Source: Okapia johnstoni
Lineage: Eukaryota > Chordata > Mammalia > Artiodactyla > Giraffidae
Direction of reading: 5' to 3'
Assembly: GCA_024291935.2 (NCBI GenBank)
Contig: CM044318.1
Span: 86,959,501-87,023,500 of the forward strand
Length of the DNA: 64,000 nucleotides
The notes under the pieces are model-generated. The model searched no databases and had not been told where the DNA came from. It worked only from the letters and a program-made list of their open reading frames with translations. Each line of letters begins with the position of its first letter. The first letter of the stretch is position 1. Made by a program: the position numbers and the translations under genes. This document shows, one piece after another, positions 21,926 through 34,189 of this stretch.

Positions 21926-22075
21926 ATAATAACAACAGCCAAGATGAACTGAGCCCCTGTGGGGCTGGACTGAGCCTTCACAGACAGCTTCCTGCATTTG
22001 TCTCAGCCACCCCATAGGAGCTGAACGTGTGTCATCCAATTTACAGGCCAGAAGACTGAGGCTGGTCTCAGCCTC
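21926..22075 (+). mobile_element. MIR-family SINE (ancient)
   Basis: A diverged MIR: AACTGAGCCCCTGT, a middle segment with TTGTCTCAGCCACCCC, and the core TTACAGGCCAGAAGACTGAGGC, which matches the MIR 'TTACAGATGAGGAAACTGAGGC' region. Considerable divergence fits an element predating placental radiation. Confidence 0.6.
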
Positions 22076-23900
22076 CAGGGCACGTGGATCCCCTGCTGCT
22101 CAGAGCTGGCCTGTTACTCCAGGCTTCTCTGTGTTTCTCAGCAGTCTGTCTCCTGTTCTCACAAGTCCTGATATTATCTCTGAATTTCCTGTTGCTTCCA
22201 GATTCGGGGTGCCACCTTATGCGATCGTGTGAACAATAAATTACCATGGAGATCCGAAGTGATGCTCAAGTTCCTGGGGACAAAAGCCTCCTCGGGGGCT
22301 AGTGTGATGCCAGGTATAACCATGAAGCCAAAGTAAATTCATCTCTGGAATCGGGCTCTTGGGAGCCTGGTCACATCTTTGTCTCCACTCCTGGAAGGAC
22401 ACCACAATCGTGTTGCTGTGTTTGCTGAAGCCGGCCAGGATCAGGATCGACTTCCGGCATCAAAATACACCCTGGCGAGGTGGCTGGGCTCTGGGTGCTG
22501 TGGAAACATCGTAACCCAGTGTTCCGGACAACAGCTCTAAAGAAGCAACAATGTTGCCTTAAGTAAGAGAGAGGCTGAAGTCATGAAACAACTGATAAAA
22601 TACAAATGGGACCCAGACCATCTGTGCTGCAGGCTGGGGTCACGATTAATGAGAATGACAGCCTCAGTGTGCCTGGCGATGGGCAGCCTTGGTGCAGCCT
22701 GGTCTTTTATTACGTCCCCAGCAGTGGGCCATTAATAGTGGTTCAGCCCCAACTTGTCCTTTCCAACATTTCAGACACAAATAATAGAACATTTCCAATT
22801 AGAGGGGATAATCTCCCTTCAGAAGCAAAGTAGTAAGCACAGCGAATAATTTTAGAAGCTTTGGGGGTTTGAAGATTTTTTTCCTATCTCCCCATAGGCA
22901 GTAAGTCGGTGGCTTTGATTAACAATTTAAAAATAAACGATGGATACACAGAGATGTTGTGAGCCGTGGTCGTTTGTCTGTGACTTTTTTTTTTATCACT
23001 ACTGACTTTCTAAACTGTTGTCATTCCATAACACATTATTTCAATTAGTTTTTTGCAAACCCCCAAGTCATATTCAATAAGATTTTACAGATTTAGAAAA
23101 CAGAAACTGGGCAGCAGGAAAAATAAATGGTTACTGAGAAAAATAGCAAATACCCTCAGGCTTTATGATGCTTAAAACTACATTTGTTTATCTATATGCC
23201 ACTTAGAATGAGGATATATACTGATTAATTATGAGGGCAGCCCAAGTATTAGGACTATCATCTGATCCAAGCTGGACTCACGGGGATTTATTTAACAAAT
23301 ATGTCTGAGGAAAGTAATTGGGTGTTTACTCTAGCATTAATTCAAAATTAAGATATTTGAAATTTCTGAGCCATTAACCAAGATGGTTCCTCATTTCTAT
23401 CCTTCAGAAAGAATTTGATAGTCCTAGACACAATATGAGTGTAAAACTGGACTCAAAGGAAATTCTGGAAGACAGAGCTTGTATAAACAGATCTTGGTTG
23501 CATTTCCTCCAAGGCGCTGGTAATTTCTGGGATGGTATCAGCTGAGAGAAAGAGGGTGTCTGGCTAACAGCAATGTGGGGAAAAGAGCCTCATTTTCTCC
23601 ACAGAAATTCATTATTTGCACCCAAAGGACAGCTTGGTATAGTACACCCCTGCAGGAATGCTTCCTACTGGGTTTTTTTTTTTTTCAGTTGTTATCAAGC
23701 TCATCGCTAAGGAGGCTGTGGTCTCCTAAATTAATAATAACAGGACATGTTCTCCCATCCAGACCATTATTAGCTCGGATAATATTCAAGATTCTATTGG
23801 TGATCTAAATAGGTCTTTTAACAGGTTCGGCTGGTTCCCTTGGCAATAGGGTTTGAAACAGGAGCACATCAGGGGAGGGTGTCGTGAAAGAGATGAGCAC
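22076..23900. other. Repeat-poor AT-rich island, possible conserved noncoding DNA
   Basis: About 1.8 kb in which I recognise no transposon, unlike its surroundings. It is AT-rich with many TAATTA/ATTAAT homeodomain-like cores (for example near 22640, 23222, 23335, 23740). No open frame with a motif, no exon. It could be a cluster of enhancers or simply unmasked old DNA; no conservation data are available here. Confidence 0.3.
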
Positions 23901-23944
23901 TGAGAGGCGGTGACGTGGAGCCGCCCCCACACAGCACTCTCTCT

Positions 23945-24060
23945 TTCACTAATTCTCAGCACCTCCCCGAGGCCGCACGGAAACACCGAGGCTGCGGGGC
24001 TTGCTTGTCCGGGTTACAAGGCAAGCGGGTGCAAAGCCAAGAGTGGATTCCTTCGGAGTT
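23945..24060 (+). mobile_element. Possible MIR-family SINE
   Basis: Weak match to the MIR core: CACGGAAACACCGAGGCTGC, CTTGTCCGGGTTACAAGGC, AAGCGGGTGCAAAGCCAAGA. Diverged, so uncertain. Confidence 0.4.
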
Positions 24061-27000
24061 GGCACTTTGTCCAAAACAACCGCAGCTTGCATCGCAAACA
24101 TGCGGGGCTCACGTCCAGTGCTGAGCTGCGTGCTGTGTGCCCATTAGCTCCCGCAGCCCCCCAGAGACCCTGGGCCGCCGTGCCCTCACCACACTCACCA
24201 CGTGCAGGAGCAGATGGGAGCGACCCGGCGGTGGCAGCAATCAGGCAGTGAGGAGGTCAGAGTCTCGGCAGGAGTACCTGCTCTGGGCTTACACCAGCCA
24301 CAGGCCTGCGCCCAGAGCAGGGCTTCACTTGGGGAAGGTAATAGACAGAGGCTCTGGGAAAGGCTGGTGATGCGCTGTTCTGGGGCAGAGGGAGGCCAGG
24401 CGGGGAGGGAGGACCATGAACAGCTCCCACAGCCCGAGGAGAGGCTGCATCGCCGGAGGCAGGGTTTACTGCGGCCCTGCAGGCAGCTGGGGGCCAGGGG
24501 GCATGTCCACACCCTCAGCACCGGGTCTAAAGATGCTCTGATCTCTGGAGCCCCATCCAGGTGACGTTACTGCCCTTGATTATCTTAGAACAAAGTGTTT
24601 GGAAAGGGCTGCCTGTGCTTAGACAGTGAGGCTCAGACCCAGCTGGACCTCTTCTTCTGTGCCTCACACTCTCAGTGTCCAGCTGACAGGAGCCACTGGG
24701 GCCTCATTCCTTGAGGACCACATTTTGACATCTCTTCAGAATATTCTTGTGACCCCAAAAGACAGTGTAATGTGATAGAGTTTTTTGGGGGGGATGTTCC
24801 CCCAACTTGGATGTTCAAATTGACAAGTTCAAAGAAGGGTTTCTCCCACTTCTGTATGAACTGAAGCTTGTTTATGGGAACCAGAAATCTCCATTTACAG
24901 AAAATCATTACTTCTGGCAAGTGATATGATGGGGGAGGAGATGGTGATTCCTTTGGATTTTTCTGATGGAATTGTAGCCCAGGGATCGTGAGGAGTTGGA
25001 GGTGCATCTGTCATGGTCTCTGGGTCTGCCAATTCTTCTGTGTTCCACCTGTCTCAACTTCTTATGAATTTATGAGATATCCAGTTTCACAGACTGAGAT
25101 ATCTGGTCATCAAGATGATTTGCAGACTTCACCAGGAGTCAATAAAGCCTTCTTGTATGAGAACAAACAACAGGACGCTTAAAGTACACTTTCTCTCACT
25201 GAAAGCAGGCGCTAACCAGGCTCAGGGCCCGCACCAACCTCCCTGGGTGCTGGGTCCCAGGGCAGAAGGTCAGGCCAACCTGAAGGCTGATGAGAAGGGA
25301 GCAGGATGGTCCAGGAGGGTCGTCAGGGAGGCCCTCTGAGGAGGGGGTGCTTACACCTCGACCTGCTGGATGAGAGGGTCTGCCCGAGACCCTCTGAGAA
25401 TGAGAGCCCCTCTGAAAATAAGAGCAGCAGAAATGCGTGTTCCGAGCCCTGTGAGCTCCACAAGCAGAAAGGGCGCGGGCAGGCTGGAACACCATGGACA
25501 AGGCAGGGGCCCAGGGGAGCCGTCCAGGCCATGTCAGCGGCCTGGAGCCACGGTAAGCCCAGCAGGGCGCAGAGTGCCATACATGGTTATCCCTCCCCTT
25601 CTGCCTGTGGAGCCTGCATCGCTGGGGGCATCAGACCCCCTTTGCTCCTCTTCAAAAGACCCAGGCTCATCTGACGTCTGCTCCATCCCGCACTGAGCCA
25701 AGCTCTCAGAGCTCCACGCTCACCAGGGACCAGCACAACTACAGTTCGTGCTGCTCTTCCCACATCTGCCAGCCGGGATGGTAACATCTCAGGACCTGGC
25801 CCGGCCACACAGGACCTGGAAGTGTGAGCAGTCAGCACACTGTGGGGCAATGCGCAGTGGGACACGTGTGTGACCAGGGGGCACACACATGCCCAGGGGG
25901 GCACACACACAATCAGGAGGCACCTCCCTGTGCTGCCTCCTCACTGCCCAAGAGCTGAGTCCAAATGCAGCTTCCATGGCATCTTGGACGATGGGCTGGA
26001 GACAGAGGGTCAGTCACCCTCGGCAGGTGTCACATCAACATCGCACTCAGGGGCTCCCTCCATCTCTGCCTCAGCCATTCACCCTCGCCCCTCTTCTCAC
26101 AACTGTACACCCAACAAAGTGACAGGAGCTCTGACTTCTGGGAATAGAGGAAGCAGCGGATGCGAGAAAGGAAGCAGGGCATCTGTCGGGCTGGCTGACG
26201 AGATTGGCCTGAGGATGAGCAATGGCGGCCAAGACCAGACCCTCTGCAGCCCCTCCCCGCCTGCCCGCCCACCCAGCTCCTTCCCTTTTCAGTGCTTTCA
26301 TACATTTCCCTCTGTCGTGCGCATTTCCCCTGCTCCCACCCCACTGGGAAACTTGGCTCATTTCAGCTGCACTGGAATCTCTCCAGGGACGTTTTCCCTA
26401 ACCCTTCAAGTTGAGTTAAATGACCCCTCCCCACTTTTCTGTTTACCATTCTTGCCTTCTTACCACAGACCACGGTTCGCGATTAAGCACTGATGTCTGT
26501 GTGTACATGTCCAAGGTCTGTCTCTCCAGTTGGCCCCTCTGAGGCCTATGAGGGGTGGGGCTCTGCTGATGACTCTCTGTCACAGAGCGTGCAGGTGGGC
26601 ACCCAGCAATCCTGGGTGATCGGATGAAGGGCACAGACCAGAGATCAGTATGGTCCCATTCTAAGTCTGCCCATGGCCCTGTTCCAGGTCTGAGCATCGT
26701 CTAGAAATGAGAGTAGTTGCATTATCCTTGGCTCATTTTTGGAGAGTTTCATACAGTATCTGATGATGGTTGTCATTTGTTTTCGTGAACCTAGTCTTAA
26801 ATCTGGTTCTAGAACAGAGCTAACCTTTCTCCTAGGAATTCAGAACAACCAAAGGCTCATAAACATTACAGAAACTCTTAACCCTAAAGCTGGTGGATGG
26901 AAGAAGCCATGGCCGTTTAAGTGCTGGGTTCTCTGAATTTCTTTTTAAAGGCACAGAGCACTGAATGCTCATATTCCCCCCAAGGCAGGGCTTGTATGCT

Positions 27001-27063
27001 TTCACAGAAAGCTGGTTTCCAGTGGAACCAAGCCCAAGGTAGGAGCTGCTTCCAAAGTGTCCT
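24061..27063. other. Single-copy DNA, no gene seen
   Basis: GC-rich 24061-24560 and 25190-26440, AT-richer between. No exon, RNA or named repeat. CACACA-rich short duplications occur near 25875-25915. Overlapping frames up to 207 codons (25870-26493) have no motif. Confidence 0.4.
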
Positions 27064-27248
27064 TGAAAGTGAAAGTCACTCAGTCTTTGCGACCCCATGG
27101 ACTGTACAGTCCATGGAATTCTCCAGACCAGAATACTGGAGTGGGTAGCCTTTCCCTTCTCCAAGGGATTTTCCCAGCCCAGGGATCAAACACAGATCTC
27201 CCGCAGTGCAGGAGGTCCTTTACCAGCTGAGCCACAGGGATACCCAAC
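27064..27248 (-). mobile_element. Bov-tA SINE
   Basis: Reverse-orientation Bov-tA. The BovB-like tail is at the left (GTCACTCAGTCTTTGCGACC), the body contains CCAGAATACTGGAGTGGG, and the tRNA-like head is at the right with complement B-box text and GAGCCACAGGGATACCC. Confidence 0.92.
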
Positions 27249-27326
27249 GGCATCCTCAGCTCTGCTGAGGAGTCTCCTCCCTGGTGGGGAGGAGGGGGTC
27301 TAATGCAGGCACACGTGAAACCTGGG

Positions 27327-27819
27327 GGCTCTGGGGGTCCCTGGGCGGCTCTGCCCACACCTGCTGGGTCAGGGCACAGGTCATGGGTGGGGTCCCTGGG
27401 CAGCTCTGCCCGCACCTGCTGAGTCAGGGCACAGGTCATGGGTGCGGTTTCCTGGGCAGCTCTGCCTGCACCTGCTGAGTCAGGGCACAGGTCATGGGTG
27501 GGGTCCCTGGGCAGCTCTGCCCACACCTGCTGGGTCAGGGCACAGGTCATGGGTGGGGTCCCTGGGCAGCTCTGCCCACACCTGCTGGGTCAGGGCACAG
27601 GTCATGGGTGGGGTCCCTGGGCAGCTCTGCCCACACCTGCTGGGTCAGGGCACAGGTCATGGGTGGGGTCCCTGGGCAGCTCTGCCCACACCTGCTGGGT
27701 CAGGGCACAGGTCATGGGTGGGGTCCCTGGGCAGCTCTGCCCACACCTGCTGGGTCAGGGCACAGGTCATGGGTGGGGTCCCTGGGCAGCTCTGCCCGCA
27801 CCTGCTGGGTCAGGGCACG
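27327..27819 (+). repeat. 55-bp minisatellite (VNTR), about 9 units
   Basis: Units begin with CTGGGC(A/G)GCTCTGCC at 27341, 27396, 27452, 27507, 27562, 27617, 27672, 27727 and 27782 (spacing 55, one of 56). The five units from 27507 to 27781 are identical base for base; outer units carry substitutions. Each unit holds a 6-bp-arm palindrome GGGCAGCTCTGCCC and four runs of three or more G. Because 55 is not a multiple of 3, the array reads openly in all three plus frames and in at least one minus frame; this is a property of the repeat and not a gene. Confidence 0.97.
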
Positions 27820-30206
27820 GTCTCTTCCTGACTTCTCTGTGCCTCCTTTGCCAGCTGCATCCCGCTCCCCTGGTTTCCACGCACACGTCCCTGTGCGGAG
27901 GTATGGATGCTCCTACAGGCACATGTGTGATCATATGTACACGTGAGCACACAACAACCTCCCTTCAAAATACAATGATCTCAGTCATGTTTCAGTCACC
28001 TTAGAATAAAGGCAAAAAGTGCAGGAGAGGCCGGGGTGCTGGCTTGACCCTCTCTGTCCCTTTCTCCCTTTCCTGCTGTCTTCTCTTCCCCTTCTCTCCC
28101 CTCTTACACCCTAAATGCACTTTCAGCTCTTCCAGCACCAGTGATATCATGATGCTGTCCAAGAGGGACTGCATCTCACAGACTCCGTGTTCCCAGCCTT
28201 TCAAAGCGTCTGCAAATTGAAAGCCCTCAACTTTTGATTACTAATCTGTTGTTAAGAGGAAATAGATCACCAACGCGAACTCAGGTAATTGCCTGAAATA
28301 GAAGTTCAGAGAGGAAGGCAAGGAATTCTCACCCCCTGTTGAGTTTGCCTGCATTGTGAACCACAAAAGCGATTGAGTTCAAATTTAGGGTAAGATTTAA
28401 AACAGTTCAATTATCTCTATAATTATCTTTCATTTAAGGTACATATCCACCCATCAGTCCTTGTCAGGCTTGGAAATACAGAAATAATACCCTATAAGCC
28501 AATTTAATGGCCTCATAATTCTACTACAAGTAGGAACCAACTCTTACATAAAAGTCTGTTCCTGTGAGCATTTATGTATCTGCCTTAAGGAAGGAGATGC
28601 AGTTTGAAATTTCACCTTGCAAAGTATGACAAGATGAGTGTGATTCTTAGAATTTCCACAAGTTTCATGAGCCTGTATGTGTTTACTTGTGTGTGTCTGT
28701 GTGTGTAATCCCTGTATCCCAGAGGGAGCCAGGTGCTTGAAGGCAGCCCTTATTTAAGCTGGGCAGAGGGAACATCTGTTTCTTAGCATCAGTGATTCCT
28801 TACTGCCTTGGCCCTGAAAGCTGGAGTCCCAGGAAGGCGTAACTGTTAGAGCATTCAGGAAGAAGACAAAGGCCGGAAGCAGGTCAGAGCCAGACAAGGA
28901 GACAAGCCGGGAGGCTGGGATGATCCTAGTTACAGAGAGGGGTTGTCTGGGCCAGGGCAACGGCAGGAAGGGATGAGAGCGTGGACGGACCTGACAGGTG
29001 TCTAGGAGCAGAATGCTCAGGACTGTGAAACAGATCAGATACAGTGGGGATCAGGAGGGTGGGATGAATGAAAAATATCTCCTGCAGTTTCAACTTAGCT
29101 GCTCGGATGACTTAATGGTGATGTTTCCAGAAATGTTGGCGAGAAAGCCATCATATATACCATGTGCTTCCCCTGCCATCAACTTTATGGGATAATTAAT
29201 ACGCTTTTTATGAGCGGCTCTGCCGCAAGAGGTTGTGCTGTTGCCTCGTGTGAAGTATGCCGGAGTCAAATCTTCTCAGAGCTGCTCCAGGACCACCTCC
29301 TCTGGGAAGCCTCCCCTGCCCTCCGTCCACCACCCCCACCTCCTGAAATGTCCTTCCTACTCTGCAGTCCAGCGATCTTCCACAGCACCCCTCTGCCCTG
29401 GGAGTTTTCCTCCCCAGCGCTTTTCAGGCCGGCGTCTGTTTCCCATCTCTGCCTCCTCACATGCGGCACACAGCCAGGGCCCCCGAAGACGCGAATGAAA
29501 GTGACTGAAGCTCACTGCTTTCCACGAGGCTCGGGTCAGCCTCAGTGTCGCTGGGAGCAAGGGCTACAACCTGCTCGGGACGTGGTTATTTGAGACTTCG
29601 CTCCCTGCGCATCGTGAGCCTGGGATGGCAGAGCCCTGACTGTGATCCCACCAGCTCCAGCCGGCACACAAGGCAGGTCCCAGGGGATTTGGGTGAGTGA
29701 GTCCTCCAAGGTGGGGGTATCGGTGAATATGCCCGTGCGGTGACTGAAGAGAACTCTCTTTCTGCTGATGTACTAGACCTGGTTACCTAATAGTCCCACC
29801 TGCAGAGGAGGCCCAGGCCCAAAGAGGACCCTCCTGGGACACAGGTGAAGAGGACACCTAGCCAGTCCCTGCACCGCATGATGCTCAGAGGCTGAAGAGG
29901 CCCAGGACCAACCTGGGGTCACCAGCCCACCTGTAGCAGACAGGACACTGTTGGTTCTTAACCCACACACCCTGGACCAAACTCAGCCCCGGGGCAGGAC
30001 CAAAGTGCTGGGTGTCACCCCTCACTGGGAGCTGCCTCCAACCCAGGATTCACAGCAATGAGGCTGTAAACACCCAGCTCCTTGAACCTGGCCCTGGGGT
30101 CAAGTGTTTTACATGGTCTTCCAGAACTTTCCCACAGGATTAATCTCCTTTACCCACGGTGACAGGTGGCCTGATACCATATCACCAGGTCGATCCGATC
30201 ATCACC
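27820..30206. other. Single-copy DNA, no gene seen
   Basis: 28200-28680 is AT-rich without recognised repeats. A short (TG)n stretch lies near 28687-28706. 29220-29600 is GC-rich. No exon or RNA gene recognised. Confidence 0.42.
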
Positions 30207-30213
30207 TCATCAG

Positions 30214-30376
30214 ATTCTATCCCTAGGTTGGGAGGATTCCCTGGAGGAAGGCATGGCAACCCCCTCCAGTATTCCTGCCTGGAGAATCCCACGGACAGAG
30301 GAGCCTGGCAGGCTACAGTCCGTGGGGTCGCAAAGAGTCAGACATGACTGAAGACATGACTTAGGATGCACACACG
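30214..30376 (+). mobile_element. Bov-tA SINE, 5' truncated
   Basis: It begins inside the tRNA-related part (TTCTATCCCTAGGTTGGG) and runs through the Bov-A body to AGAGTCAGACATGACTGAAG. A 7-bp repeat TCATCAG at 30207-30213 and 30377-30383 is a likely TSD, so the truncation happened at insertion. Confidence 0.9.
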
Positions 30377-30383
30377 TCATCAG

Positions 30384-31582
30384 TCTCACCCCCTCACCCC
30401 CTTGCCTGGGATCTTGGTCTCAGAGGCTGCTTCTGGGAGATTCCCAGTCTAGACACCATCTCAGATGCCAGAAGGTACAAAGAAAGGCTCAGGCTGGGGC
30501 AGGTTCTCCAGACGAGAGGGCGTCAGGCCCCTTTCCGTGCAGACGCCAGCCAAATGCTCACTCGGCGGTCATCCTGCCAGCGGTGCACTTTGCCTCGGGC
30601 GCGGCCCAGACTCTTCACGTGGCCGGCCGCTCAGCCATGCCCCGTGCCCGGCGTCCCCCGGCCCAGGAGGCTGCTGAGTCTCTTCTCGTTGCCCCAAACT
30701 TCCTGGAGACGCTTTCCTCTGGCCCTGTCCCACAGGAGGGTGTGAGGAGGGGTCTGCGGGCCCAGCCCCAGATCCGCCACCTTTTCTGTACGTGGCAGCC
30801 CCTGGCAGTGAATCTGGGGAGCTGTCTATTGGGCAAGGGAGTGGGTGAGGGATTGCTCCTGAAATTCTTCCCTTTGGGTCTCAGCATCCTCTAAGTCAAC
30901 CACACACACACACAGAATTCAGAAAATGGGCCTGTGTTCTAGGCTGAGCAGAGGAGGACATCTGCAGATTCATAAATATAGAGGAGAGAGTGATAAATCT
31001 GTCAGTTAACATTTTCTTCAGTTGTCTGGGTGTCGAAGTCCTCCTCAGAGAATCCAAAGCAAATCTTTCTCTTCTGAACACTGTGCGCTATTTTTTTTAA
31101 TAACTAAGGCCCATCTTAGAGAGCAGTCCTCATGTCCTGAAAATTTCTAAGGAAGCCTGGCTCCAGGGCAACACCCAGTGAAAAGTCATGGCCATGCTGT
31201 CCAGACGTGCGTCTGGGGTACCCCTGCGGAGACCTCACTCTTTCCTTGAACCAGCTGCTCTCAGGTCAACAGTGCAGACCTCAGAAAACTAGTCAGCCAG
31301 TGTTTCTACAGGTATTTCCGGGTTCAGATACAGTATCTTAGGAGCAAACAAGCAGGTGGAACTCTAGTTGACTGCAAGCGCCATATGAATCCCTGTGATG
31401 CGTGTGCCTGCTCCTGAAATTCCAGGCTTCTTCTGCAGGCACAGCATGAGAAGCAGGGTTTTCTAAATAAATGTGTTCTTTCTCAACACTCGGTCCAAGA
31501 AATGAGCCTGAAGAGAAGCATGGCCTCCTCATTTGAGAAGTTCAGGACTGAATACTCCAGTGTAGAAGCATCTGGAAGAATT
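30384..31582. other. Single-copy DNA, no gene seen
   Basis: 30510-30670 is CpG-dense (GGGCGCGGCCC, TGGCCGGCCGC, GCCCGGCGTCCC). A (CA)7 microsatellite is at 30901-30914. No exon recognised. Confidence 0.42.
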
Positions 31583-31594
31583 AAAGAGGTTTGG

Positions 31595-31801
31595 GGGACT
31601 TCCTGGGTGGTCCCGAGTCCAAGACTCTGAGCTCCCAACGCAGGAGGCCCGGGTTCGATCCCCGGTCAGGGAGCCAGACTCCATGTGCCTACAGCTAAGA
31701 GTTCAAATGCTGCAACTAAAGATGCCACAGGCCGAAAGGGAGACAGGAGACCCTGTGGGCTGCAGCCAAGACCCAGCGCAGCCAAAATAAACAGTTTTTA
31801 A
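31595..31801 (+). mobile_element. CHR-type tRNA-derived SINE
   Basis: Head GGACTTCCTGGGTGGTCC, consensus B box GGTTCGATCCC at 31652-31662, then CAACTAAAGATGCCAC and an A-rich end (CAGCCAAAATAAAC). Exact 12-bp TSD AAAGAGGTTTGG at 31583-31594 and 31802-31813. Confidence 0.93.
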
Positions 31802-31813
31802 AAAGAGGTTTGG

Positions 31814-33984
31814 TGAGAAAGGAATAATCTCAGCGTAGGCAGTGTCGGCTACTCGAGCTGTCGTGACAGATAGTGACCCTTCCTGGTGCCCAAGCCAGAA
31901 ACATGACCAGTGGGTGCGTGCCTGTGTCAGCTCTGATCTCTCTCTGAGGTCGATGCCATGCTTTCTCTGCCCGTCCAGCTGGCAAGCCTGCCAGAGCAAG
32001 GAAGGACTTTCATTGCCAAAATGTGTTCTCAGTGATCTCAGGTGTATTCCCATGATGCCTGTCCCTTTCCCTACCAGTGTACAAAGCAGCTCTTGAATAA
32101 TATCTCCTTAAATCTTGTCCACAGTTAGCATCAGGCTCACAGATGTGCAGCAGGCCATCTCTCTCTCCTGCACCTCCTGGGGAGCTGGAGCGCCTTGCTG
32201 TTTTATCGGCTGCCTGGTGCTGGGCTTGACCTCCATCAGCCTCCTAGTATCACCAGCCCTGGTTCAGGGGGCTCATTGACCAGTTCTCCTGAGTGGTCAT
32301 CTGGGCCCCTGGACAACCACCTCTCACTTTCTGAACAATCTACTCCATGTTCACCGAGGACAAGGTGCCCTTTTGTCTAAAGGCTGCTCCTTTGAGTGAA
32401 GATAGGAACTGAGCCTCTTGGTATGACGCTATCTCGTCAGTGGCCCAAGCAGGACCCTGAGCATCCTGAGACATCCTCTAGGCTGGAAGATCATGACTGA
32501 GATGTTCCTCCTGAGCACTCTGTCAGCCCCAGCTCATCAAGTCGCTCATCTCCTGGCGTATTCACAGAATCTCAAAGCCTCTTAATACCTGCTCAGAGCC
32601 TTCTTCTCTAAGGGTCAGAACCTTCTCTCCAGATTCTGGGTCCTCTTCAAAGCTGACCTCAGTGAAGAGAATCTGATGTTTTAGTTGCCTTTTGTTCTCA
32701 TTAGATTAATTCGTGATGACCCAATGCAGTTGCATTTTATCGTGGTTGTCCAGTCCCCCTGGGCTTCCGTCCCCCCACCCCAGTTTCAGGCAGTGGAACC
32801 AGGCCTCCTGTCTTCCCCTGAACGTGTTTGAAATCTCCTTTATCACTGCCCCAGCTGAGGTCTCCGCTTCCCCCACCAGCTACGACAAGTTCACACTGAG
32901 AGGACAGCGCCTCCAAATTCCTAGGTCACATCTATTTCTACCGTGAACTCCTTCTTGTCCTGTGAAATATTCTTTTCATATCTTCTGTTCCTTGGTAGAT
33001 GAAATTATCAGAAGAGAAATTTGAGACCGTGATTGGATAGGACAATTCAGGAATCTAGTAAAAAGCTTCATTGTTAGCTCTTGCAAAATGGAAGATTCTG
33101 TGATTCTGTGGGCCAAGTATTATTTCCTTACCTATGAAGATGTGTTAATATAATGTAAGCAATCTCAGGATTAATTTTAATTGGATATATAGCATGATAT
33201 TAAAGTGCAAACATAATGATTAGACGTTTGTATATGTCACAAAATGACCGTCACGACAAAACACTTAACATTCACCACCACGCGTACTTACAGACGTGCT
33301 TTCCTTGTGATGAGAACTTTAAAGACATACTCTTTTAGCAACTTTCGGGCACGCAACTCAGTGTTCTGAACTGCAGCCACCATGCTATACAATACATCCC
33401 CATGGCCCATGGAGTTTATAACTGGATGTTCGTGCCTGTAATTATTTCTAAACTTTGCAACTCTCATCAATTCTCTCTTCTGACGACTACAGACGTGGAG
33501 CTTAATGCTGTGTCCTGAAGTTCTTTGTGGTTAAACAAATAGCAACTGCGTCCCATCTCTTCAAAGCATAACTTGGCACCAGCTTCCCTAATGCATTGTG
33601 AGATATTCAGCTTCACGTTAAATACACACCAGTTGGTTTCATGTGGTTTAGCTCTGTTCTCATACCTCTACAAAGATTAATCTCCAGACACAGGAACCAT
33701 CCAGTCCAGTTAGTAGTAAAGATCAAATGACCTTAATTTTCGTCAAGCTGGCATCGTAACTCCATGCTTCGATGCATCCCTTTTGGTCCAAAAACAGAAT
33801 GATAATAGATGAAACACAAAAAAAAGAAAACAGACAGTTCAGTGCTCAGAAGTGAGATAAATCTTGCTTTGTGAACCAGAAACGGCAGAAATGTGGAGCA
33901 GGGAGCAAGGCTGGAACCCCGGGTCTGCAGGCGGCAGGCTTGCAGGAAGACAGCTGCCAGGACTTCACCTGTGTAGAACCTGCC
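31814..33984. other. Single-copy DNA, no gene seen
   Basis: Mixed composition, AT-rich 32940-33800. No recognised exon, RNA or transposon. Confidence 0.4.
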
Positions 33985-34189
33985 TGCTCAGTCGCTCAGT
34001 CTTGTCCGACTCTTTGTGACCCTGTGGACCACAGCCCGCCAGGCTCCTCTGTTCATGGAATTCTCCAGGCAAGAAATATGCAGTGGGTAGCCATTCCCGT
34101 CCCCAGGGGATCTTCCCCACCCAGGAAGAGAACCCAGGTCTCCTGCATTGCAGGGAGTTTCTTTACCATCTGAGCCACCAGGGAAGCCA
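33985..34189 (-). mobile_element. Bov-tA SINE
   Basis: Reverse Bov-tA: left tail CAGTCGCTCAGTCTTGTCCG, middle GGGGATCTTCCCCACCCAGG, head at right TGAGCCACCAGGGAAGCC. Near full length. Confidence 0.94.

Noticed and set aside
25870..26493. A 207-codon plus-strand frame
   Set aside because: Ser/Pro-rich with no conserved motif; starts in a CACACA-rich duplication.
27327..27819. CRISPR-like array
   Set aside because: The units are contiguous 55-bp tandem repeats with no unique spacers, in mammalian DNA; it is a minisatellite.
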